From Methylobacterium sp. J-026 (GTDB lineage: Bacteria > Pseudomonadota > Alphaproteobacteria > Rhizobiales > Beijerinckiaceae), in assembly GCF_022829585.1 (NCBI RefSeq), contig NZ_JAKSYC010000156.1, positions 1 through 64,000 on the forward strand: a stretch of DNA of 64,000 bases, given 5' to 3'. The position numbers and the translations under genes are program-made. Within the stretch, counting starts at the first letter, position 1; each line of letters opens with the position of its first letter. The notes beneath the pieces are model-generated. The model searched no databases, had not been told where the DNA came from, and saw nothing but the letters and a program-made list of their open reading frames with translations. This document shows, piece after piece, positions 58,323 through 64,000 of the stretch.

Positions 58323-59042
58323 ATGATCTCCGTCAACGAGGACATGAAACAGGAGATGCTGCGGCGCGGCATCTCGGTGCTGCATCCGGCCCCGTTCGGC
58401 CTGCCGGAGGATTGCACCTTCGAGCCGCCGTGCAGCCTCAAGTGGATGGGGGTCGATTACTGCCTCACCATGGGGGCGTTCTCCTACGCGGTGAGCGGCT
58501 ATTATTTCGGCGCCGACATCGCCCGCTACTGCTCGATCGGCGAGAGCGTGCAGGTCGGCCGCGGCAGCCACCCGGTGCATTGCGGCTCGACCTCGCCGCT
58601 GTTCTACACGCACCACGCGGCGGTGTTCGACCGCGTCGATCCGCGGGCCGAGGATTACGAGATCTGCGGCCCGTATCTCTGGCCCAAGCGCGTCCGCATC
58701 GGCAACGACGTCTATATCGGCCACGGCGCCTTCCTGATGCCCGACATCACCATCGGCGACGGGGCGATCGTCGGCGCCATGGCGGTGGTGACCAAGGACG
58801 TGCCGCCCTACGCGATCGTGGCCGGGAGCCCGGCCCGGGTGGTGAAGATGCGCTTCCCCGACACACTGATCGAGCGCTACCTGAAGGTGCAATGGTGGCG
58901 CTACGCCTTCTGGGACCTGCGCCAGTGTTCGATCACCGACCCGGAAAGATTCCTCGACGCCGTGGAGGAGCGGATCGCCGGCGGCATGCAGGAATACCGG
59001 CCGGACGTGATCCCGCTCCGGTCGCTGGTGCCGGGGGGGTGA
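58323..59042 (+). CDS. CatB-type (XAT) O-acetyltransferase
   Basis: A 239-residue left-handed beta-helix acyltransferase. Hexapeptide repeats include IARYCSIGESVQVGRGSHPVH and the long run KRVRIGNDVYIGHGAFLMPDITIGDGAIVGAMAVVTKDVPPYAIVAGSPARVVKMRF. The catalytic histidine region is SHPVHCGST. It acetylates a hydroxyl, probably on a sugar, using acetyl-CoA. The same fold includes Vat/CatB drug acetyltransferases, but the surrounding glycosyltransferases favour glycan modification. The ATG at 58323 was preferred over the longer open frame. Confidence 0.88.
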   Translation: MISVNEDMKQEMLRRGISVLHPAPFGLPEDCTFEPPCSLKWMGVDYCLTMGAFSYAVSGYYFGADIARYCSIGESVQVGRGSHPVHCGSTSPLFYTHHAAVFDRVDPRAEDYEICGPYLWPKRVRIGNDVYIGHGAFLMPDITIGDGAIVGAMAVVTKDVPPYAIVAGSPARVVKMRFPDTLIERYLKVQWWRYAFWDLRQCSITDPERFLDAVEERIAGGMQEYRPDVIPLRSLVPGG

Positions 59043-59045
59043 GGC

Positions 59046-59186
59046 TCAGTGCCGGGAGAGGGCGAACCGCACGAATGCCGCCACCAGCGCGTCGGCGGCC
59101 GGCTCGCTCAGATCGCTGAAGCAGAGCCCCTCGCCGACGAACACGGTCCACACCCCGTCGTAGGTCGCTTCCTTGCGGATCTGCAT
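59046..59186 (-). CDS. 46-residue small protein, unknown function
   Basis: An ATG at 59186 opens a 46-codon frame ending in TGA: MQIRKEATYDGVWTVFVGEG, then LCFSDLSEPAADALVAAF and VRFALSRH. It reads as two beta strands and an amphipathic helix with even composition. Its stop lies 3 bp from that of the convergent acyltransferase, a packing expected for real genes. No family name is known to me. Confidence 0.6.
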   Translation of the reverse strand: MQIRKEATYDGVWTVFVGEGLCFSDLSEPAADALVAAFVRFALSRH

Positions 59187-59391
59187 GGCCGCCCTCCGGT
59201 GTCGCTTCGGAGCAACGGGCGAGACGGCAGAGCGTTGCCTCGGCGGGCCCGCATCGGAGCGGCCTTCGCGGCGCTGCCGGGATCGCAGGCGCCCTCCGAG
59301 GGGAGGGGCTCCGCAAGCCGCGTCAAGCGGCGACTGCCGCCCGGCAAGGCCGGGGCGACGCGCCCTCGGAGGGCGGGACGCGCGGTCCCGA

Positions 59392-60654
59392 TCAGACGGA
59401 CGGACCGGTTGCGAGCAGTCTCTCGTCCGCCTCGCTCAACGGCCGACCGGCGGCCTTGCGGTAGAGCACGCCGAACCGACGCACGACTGATTCCCAGGTG
59501 TGCTGGGCGACGACCTCCCGCCCGCGGGCGGCGAGTTGGTCCCGCATCGGCGCATCCGACCACAGCTTGAAGAGAGCGCTGGCGATTTCGCCGCTGTTGT
59601 CGGGATCGAACAGGAGCGCCCCCCCGGCCGTCTGTGCCGGAAGCGACGTCGCGGTGGAGCAGGCGACAGGGCAACCGATCGCGAACGCCTCGTAGATCGG
59701 GCAGCTGGTGGCCTCGAACTTCGTTGGCACGACGACACCCCGAGCCAAGTGATAGAGCAGGACCAGATCGCGATGGGCGATGTAACCGCCCCACCGGATG
59801 CAATCGGTCACGTTCAGTTCGGCCGCCCGCTCCAGGATGCGCAGCGAGAACGGCGTGAACGCACCCGTGAAGACCATGAGTGGCGCCGTCAGACCCTGGG
59901 CCCGCAACAGGGCGGCGGCCTCCACCAGGCGGATGTGATTCTTGTGCTCCCAGCCGGCTGCCGGATAGAGCAGGAAACCGCCCGGCTGAAGCTGGAGACG
60001 CTCACAGATCGCCCGAACCTCGGCGGGTGTCGGCGGCGTGCGGTCGGAGGCGGGCGGCGCGAACGGAATGATGGGCATCTTTTCGAGCGGTACGCGGTAC
60101 TGCCGATGGACATCATCGGCGATCCAGCGCGAGGCCACCGGAACGATCGTCGCTGCTCTGCAAAAGTACTGATAGATGACCTCGCGATGCCGGAGATCAT
60201 CGTCGGAGAAGAACTGCGGCAGATGGAGATGCTGGAGATCGTGCGGATGGTAGAGGAGCGGCAGATCGGAATCGAGCGTGAATTGCGTCGGGGCGTGCAC
60301 CGCCGCCACACCCGCGGCCCGCAAGGGTCCGGTGGCGTCTAAGAGATTAACCTGAAGGGTCGCACTCGCATCTTGGAAATTGAACATCCGCTTGGCCACT
60401 TGCGTGCCGGCCAGCCTCAATTCGCGCTCGCGCACGGGTAGGGCCTCCCCCTGCAGCGGCAGCAATTTGCAATGATCGGGCATGATGGCGCGCAGATCGT
60501 CGCGCGCCGCGGAATCCACGATCAGAGAAAATCTGAACGCGTCCGGCGGGAGATGATAAAGATGCGTCACCAGTCCGCGCGTGACCTCGGCCACGCCGCC
60601 GGCCGCCCCGAGGTTTGCCCGCGCGTCGATCGCAACATGCAGCTGTTCGGACAC
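59392..60654 (-). CDS. GT4-family glycosyltransferase
   Basis: A 420-residue GT-B enzyme. N-terminal LHVAIDARANLGAAGGVAEVTRGLV (acceptor domain); C-terminal donor domain with YPAAGWEHKNHIRLVEAAALL and an EX7E motif in FEATSCPIYEAFAIGCPVACS. It transfers a nucleotide-activated hexose, probably to lipopolysaccharide or exopolysaccharide. The GTG at 60654 has GGAAGGGG 10 bp upstream; a TTG at 60675 is an alternative. A GC palindrome (GCCCTCGGAGGGC near 59370) follows the gene. Upstream lies another glycosyltransferase. Confidence 0.87.
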   Translation of the reverse strand: MSEQLHVAIDARANLGAAGGVAEVTRGLVTHLYHLPPDAFRFSLIVDSAARDDLRAIMPDHCKLLPLQGEALPVRERELRLAGTQVAKRMFNFQDASATLQVNLLDATGPLRAAGVAAVHAPTQFTLDSDLPLLYHPHDLQHLHLPQFFSDDDLRHREVIYQYFCRAATIVPVASRWIADDVHRQYRVPLEKMPIIPFAPPASDRTPPTPAEVRAICERLQLQPGGFLLYPAAGWEHKNHIRLVEAAALLRAQGLTAPLMVFTGAFTPFSLRILERAAELNVTDCIRWGGYIAHRDLVLLYHLARGVVVPTKFEATSCPIYEAFAIGCPVACSTATSLPAQTAGGALLFDPDNSGEIASALFKLWSDAPMRDQLAARGREVVAQHTWESVVRRFGVLYRKAAGRPLSEADERLLATGPSV

Positions 60655-60733
60655 TGAACGCAGCCCCTTCCACAATCCCGTCCACCATCTCTGGCCTCCG
60701 TCTCATCACGCCGGATCCTTGCCCAGGGCTGTC

Positions 60734-61552
60734 TCACCAGGGGATGCGGCCGTACCGGCGGTTGAGCGTCGCGTATTCCGTCCGGCTCTCCTGAATGAGG
60801 GCCGGATCGGCGGCGATCCGAGCCATGCCCGAGCGGGAATGCACCAAGCGCGTGACCAGGGGCGCCAGCAGGGTATGGCGCTGCAGCTCCGAATTGGCCC
60901 CGCCGAGTCGCGCGACGTTGGCGATCCAAGGCCGCACCTGCTCCGCGAGCGCGACGGTCGCGGGCGCCAGGGCGTCGATGAGGTGGCAACGCCGGATTCC
61001 GCTGTCACCGAGCCGGCCGAGCCATTCGTTATCGAGATGCCAGCGCATCGCGGGATCGAAGCGGCCGACGCGCCGGAGGGTGTCGCGCCGCATGATCCAG
61101 CCGGACGGCGTCGGGAAGTCGTTGATGCGGACGATCTCGCCGCCCTCGTCGACTTCGAGCTGGGTCGTCGAGACGAAGCCGTAGCTTCTCAGCGCCGCCG
61201 AGCACAGATTCAGATAGTTCTGGTTCCAGCGATCATCGTCTTCCAGGAATGCGATGCAGTCGAATTGACTTCCGACCGCATCGATACCGGCATTCAGAGC
61301 TCCAGCCTGAGAACGACCGTCGCTGCGCGCCCAGACGATATCGCTCCGCTCCGCAAGATGCGGCGGGATATCCGCATCCGTGTCGATGCCCACAATGAAA
61401 CTGAGCCTGACGTTGTTCTCTACGACGACGGACTGCGCCAATGCGCTGGCGATCGCGCGCTCTACGAAATACTTGCTCGTCCGCGACTCGGGCTCAATCC
61501 GCTGCAGGCGCGACGGTATGATGACCCCGACCGATAAGGCAGTGGCGGCCAC
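60734..61552 (-). CDS. GT-A glycosyltransferase (GT2-like)
   Basis: A 272-residue protein: VGVIIPSRLQR, FLEDDDRWNQNYLNLCSAAL (DxD site), SGWIMRRDTLRRVGRFDPAMRWHLDNEWLGRLGDSG. Family 2-type inverting transferase; sugar unknown. GTG at 61552 directly behind GGAGG was preferred to a TTG at 61612. It lies 79 bp upstream of the GT4 gene and probably forms an operon with it. It borders the AT-rich tract to its right, which should hold its promoter. Confidence 0.8.
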   Translation of the reverse strand: MAATALSVGVIIPSRLQRIEPESRTSKYFVERAIASALAQSVVVENNVRLSFIVGIDTDADIPPHLAERSDIVWARSDGRSQAGALNAGIDAVGSQFDCIAFLEDDDRWNQNYLNLCSAALRSYGFVSTTQLEVDEGGEIVRINDFPTPSGWIMRRDTLRRVGRFDPAMRWHLDNEWLGRLGDSGIRRCHLIDALAPATVALAEQVRPWIANVARLGGANSELQRHTLLAPLVTRLVHSRSGMARIAADPALIQESRTEYATLNRRYGRIPW

Positions 61553-62356
61553 CTGTCCCTCCGACCCCGACGCTCGATCAACTTTCAATATTGAGACACT
61601 TATTCCCAGCAAGACTGCTGATTATATATTCCATATAATAATATATCCTCTAATATCATTGCCGTTCCGAGGTTTTTATTTGCATAACATTCGTTATTGT
61701 GGACATTCATATCGATCTGATTCGCTCATCTCCAAACAATGACATGCCTATCAAGCATAGTTTGTGAGTTATATGCCACACAGAGACGCGTCAAGCGTCG
61801 TCTATGGTCATAAAATCGACCGTCTCGCGATTTTTTCTAGTTATTTCGAAGTAAATATTCTAATCTTTATTACAGATAAGAAATTTATATCATCGTATAG
61901 TTGTTCAAAAAATTTCACCCGGCATGGGTCAAGTCGCGCGTCAGTCGCCCTGCGCCAAAAAGGGCTTTCCAAACGGTGCGTGTCGCTGGGATGATTTTAT
62001 ATCATTTTGAAGGATTTGATTAAATAGCTCGCAGAGCAGCATGTCTGCGTTTGCCGAGACCTTGGACGTTGGGAAATGCTCGCCCGACGACGCGGCCCGA
62101 AACCGGCTTTGCGTTGTGGGTCCTCCCTCCCAGGATGCCCACCGGCGTTCAGGCAAGGCCTCGCGGGATCCGCCTGGACATAGCCGTTGCGTCGGATCAG
62201 CTTTCATTGACTCGATCGACGCAGTAAATACCGATACCTTAGAGTTCGATATTTTGAATTATTTACGAAATTTCCCATATGATCGAAATAAATACTTACG
62301 GCTTTGCCGTCGAAGGCCTTTGACGGTGCCCTGCGGCCTTACGCTCCATGACACCC
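61553..62356. other. AT-rich 0.8-kb region without recognised gene
   Basis: The composition switches sharply to AT-rich between about 61600 and 62050 and again around 62230-62300. Open frames of 76-120 codons exist, but none has a recognised domain or ribosome site: the frame ending at 61994 is Ser/Lys/Ile-rich, and the minus-strand one at 61941-62207 is Arg/Ser-rich. It probably contains the promoter of the glycosyltransferase unit, and may be a decayed remnant of transferred DNA. Confidence 0.55.
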
Positions 62357-63559
62357 TCACCCCGCCAGCACCCGCGCCGCCGCATCCCCGAGCGCCCGCA
62401 CCCCCAGCGCCAGGTCGGCGTCGCTGGTGTCCTCCGCCCAATGGTGGCTGATGCCGCCGATCGAGGGCACGAACAGCATCGCGGCCGGGAGGATCCGGGC
62501 GACGTTCTGGGCGTCGTGGCCGGCGCCCGAGGGCATCACCTGCCAGCCCCCGGGGCAGACCGCCTCGGCGGCCTCCGAGAGCGCGCGCATCAGCGCCGGA
62601 TCGCAGGGGGCGGGGATCGCCTTGGACAGGGCCGTCAGCGTGGCGGGGCAGCGCTCGCGCCGGTTCGATTCGCGCACCAGCGCCTCCAGGCAGGCCTCCA
62701 TCCGCTCCAGCACGGGCATCGCCACGTCGCGGAACTGGAAGGCCACCTCGGCCCGGCCGGGGATGATGCTGTAGCCGCCGGGATCCAGGGTGATCCGCCC
62801 CGTGGTCCAGGTGCTGCGCGGGCCGCAGACCGTCGGGAATGCCCGGTCGATCGCCGCCAGGAGCCGGACCGCCGAGAGACCCGCGTCCCGGCGCTCGGCC
62901 ATGGTGGTGCCGCCGGCGTGGTCCTGGTTGCCTTCGAACACGATCCGGAACTGCCAGATCGCCACGATGCCGCTCACCACGCCGAGATGCAGGCCGGCGG
63001 ATTCGAGCTGCGTGCCCTGCTCGATATGCATCTCCAGGAAGCCGCGGTAGCGGTCCGGGTCGAGCCGCATCCGGGGCAGGCCGGCGAGGCCGGCGGTCGC
63101 GAGCGCCGCGCGCAAGGGGGTGCCGTCGGTGCGGTTGCGGGCTTCATCGATCTCGGCCTCGGTCAGGTCGCCGATCGCCGAGCGGCTGCCCAGGAAGCCG
63201 CCGGAGAAGTGGCCCTCCTCGTCGGCGAAGGCGACGACGTCCACCGCCAGCCCGGCCCGGGCCAACGCCACCCCGGCCACGACGCCGAGCGCCCCGTCGA
63301 GCCAGCCGGCCTCGTTCTGAGTCTCGATGTGGCTACCGACCAGGAGATGCGGGCCGGGGCCGCGATGGCGCCCCAGCACGTTGCCGATCCCGTCGATGGA
63401 TGCCTCCAGCCCGCAGGCCTCTAGCCTGGCCATCAGCCAGCGGCGGGATTCCATATCGGCGGCCGAGAAGGTCGGGCGGTGGACGCCGGTGCGGAACCGG
63501 CCGATCGCGCGCAGTTCGTAGAGGTCGGCCAGGAAGGCTTGGGTGTCGATCGCAGTCAT
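62357..63559 (-). CDS. M20-family amidohydrolase (carbamoyl-amino acid/allantoate hydrolase-like)
   Basis: A 400-residue zinc hydrolase. Metal motifs: GSHIETQNEAGWLDGALGVVAG, FADEEGHFSGGFLGSRS, EMHIEQGTQLESAG, and SGAGHDAQNVARI near the end; a dimerisation domain lies about 210-320. This is the hydantoinase/carbamoylase (AllC/AmaB) branch, which hydrolyses ureido or carbamoyl amides. The substrate cannot be fixed. ATG at 63559 starts MTAIDTQAFLADLYELRAIG. The upstream frame runs into repeat DNA. Confidence 0.88.
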   Translation of the reverse strand: MTAIDTQAFLADLYELRAIGRFRTGVHRPTFSAADMESRRWLMARLEACGLEASIDGIGNVLGRHRGPGPHLLVGSHIETQNEAGWLDGALGVVAGVALARAGLAVDVVAFADEEGHFSGGFLGSRSAIGDLTEAEIDEARNRTDGTPLRAALATAGLAGLPRMRLDPDRYRGFLEMHIEQGTQLESAGLHLGVVSGIVAIWQFRIVFEGNQDHAGGTTMAERRDAGLSAVRLLAAIDRAFPTVCGPRSTWTTGRITLDPGGYSIIPGRAEVAFQFRDVAMPVLERMEACLEALVRESNRRERCPATLTALSKAIPAPCDPALMRALSEAAEAVCPGGWQVMPSGAGHDAQNVARILPAAMLFVPSIGGISHHWAEDTSDADLALGVRALGDAAARVLAG

Positions 63560-63616
63560 GGGCGGCCCGGGTGCTGAACACCCGGACCGTGCAAGGCCCA
63601 TGCGCGTACGGGGTTT

Positions 63617-63741
63617 CCAAAGGGCTCCAGCCCTTTGGCGGTGTCGTGGGGCGGAGCCCCGCAATCGGGCGGAGCCCCGCGATCGGGCGGAGCCCGACAG
63701 CAGGGCGCTGCCCTGCACCCGCAAAAGGTCCCGGACCTTTT
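63617..63741. repeat. Composite intergenic repeat with hairpins and 18-bp tandem units
   Basis: CCAAAGGGCT (63617-63626) and AGCCCTTTGG (63629-63638) form a perfect 10-bp hairpin. It is followed by GGCGGAGCCCCGCAATCG and a near-identical 18-bp second unit (63650-63685), a partial third unit, and a second hairpin at 63723-63741. Such composite elements are dispersed in Methylobacterium genomes. Confidence 0.65.
63723..63741 (-). terminator. Terminator-like hairpin after trmFO
   Basis: AAAAGGTC and GACCTTTT form a perfect 8-bp stem with a 3-bp loop, 18 bp downstream of the trmFO stop and ending in T residues on the coding strand. It fits an intrinsic terminator. Confidence 0.6.
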
Positions 63742-63758
63742 GAAACCGGGACGCGGCG

Positions 63759-64000
63759 CTATTCCGCCGCCTGTCTCCAGTCCGCGGGTTGCGCCCCCGC
63801 CATCCAGGCCCCGAGGTCGGCCCGGGCCCGGTCGGTCAGGGCGCGCTTCTTCAGCACCGCCTTCTCGGGCCCGCGCAGGCGCCGGCCGGTCTCGTTGCGG
63901 GGCGCCTGCGCCAGGGGCGGGAACAGGCCGAAATTGACGTTCATCGGCTGGAACGAGCGCGGGGCATTGGCCTCGCCATCCGCCGCGACATGGCCGCCGG
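63759..64000 (-). CDS. trmFO: tRNA U54 methyltransferase TrmFO, C-terminal part
   Basis: Only the last 80 codons are inside the window; the rest lies to the right. The visible tail reads [20 protein letters not shown] followed by a Lys/Arg-rich stretch and [13 protein letters not shown]. The phrase SFQPMN(V/I)NFGLFPPL is typical of the C-terminus of the folate- and FAD-dependent enzyme that makes ribothymidine at position 54 of tRNA. Stop TAG at 63759-63761. A terminator-like hairpin follows. Confidence 0.85.
   Translation of the reverse strand, partial: GGHVAADGEANAPRSFQPMNVNFGLFPPLAQAPRNETGRRLRGPEKAVLKKRALTDRARADLGAWMAGAQPADWRQAAE

Noticed and set aside
61764-61994. 76-codon plus-strand frame in the AT-rich tract
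   Set aside because: No domain, no ribosome-binding sequence and composition expected of AT-rich noncoding DNA.
61941-62207. 88-codon minus-strand frame
   Set aside because: Compositionally odd, lacks a start context and recognised domain; could be a remnant but cannot be supported.

Overview
The window is a chromosomal segment from a very GC-rich alphaproteobacterium, most likely Methylobacterium or a close relative. This is inferred from the strong G/C bias at third codon positions, a formaldehyde-activating-enzyme homologue, two exact alphaproteobacterial LexA boxes (GAAC-N7-GAAC), the imuA-imuB-dnaE2 mutasome, DUF1127 and GCG_CRPN-like small proteins, and dense intergenic palindromic repeats. 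No rRNA, tRNA, CRISPR array, transposase or prophage gene was recognised.

Layout. 0-8 kb: housekeeping and DNA metabolism (alkA, gltA, gltX, comEC and lexA with its autoregulatory LexA box). 7.7-13.2 kb: a lipoprotein, an NRAMP-like transporter, a Fae homologue, a Uma2-type nuclease, and a LOV-domain histidine kinase overlapping its response regulator. 13.4-18.9 kb: the SOS mutasome operon imuA-imuB-dnaE2, transcribed leftward from its own LexA box. 19-30 kb: a secreted collagen-like protein, a flavoprotein, an acetyltransferase, a 14-TM-type MFS exporter, a GT90 glycosyltransferase plus methyltransferase pair, TerC, a cell-wall amidase and a TerB/DnaJ protein. 30-41 kb: a histidine-tailed UreE, a HAD dehalogenase, an Omp25-like porin, small stress-type proteins, a quinone-reductase-type dehydrogenase, a chemoreceptor, an SGNH hydrolase and a reductase with no iron-sulfur cysteines. 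41-51 kb: a large 7TM-PAS-GGDEF-EAL protein, an M16 peptidase between two copies of a ~200-bp repeat, thrC, and a rutABC pyrimidine-degradation cluster. 51-64 kb: a glycine-rich autotransporter, surface-glycan genes (four glycosyltransferases and an acyltransferase), a His-rich PadR regulator, an AT-rich tract of about 0.8 kb, an M20 amidohydrolase and the 3' end of trmFO.

Themes. SOS control is explicit: LexA, its own box and the box of the operon it should repress all lie in this window. Several proteins keep a family fold but lack signature catalytic residues: the Fae homologue without its histidine, an EAL domain without its metal aspartate, a ferredoxin-type domain without cluster cysteines, an NRAMP protein without the usual DPGN/MPH motifs, and ComEC without the metallo-beta-lactamase motif. 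Cell-surface functions (autotransporter, porin, collagen-like protein, glycosyltransferases) are concentrated in the parts with the most AT-rich intergenic DNA. No wholly new multi-gene system can be proven from sequence alone; the strongest leads are listed as findings.
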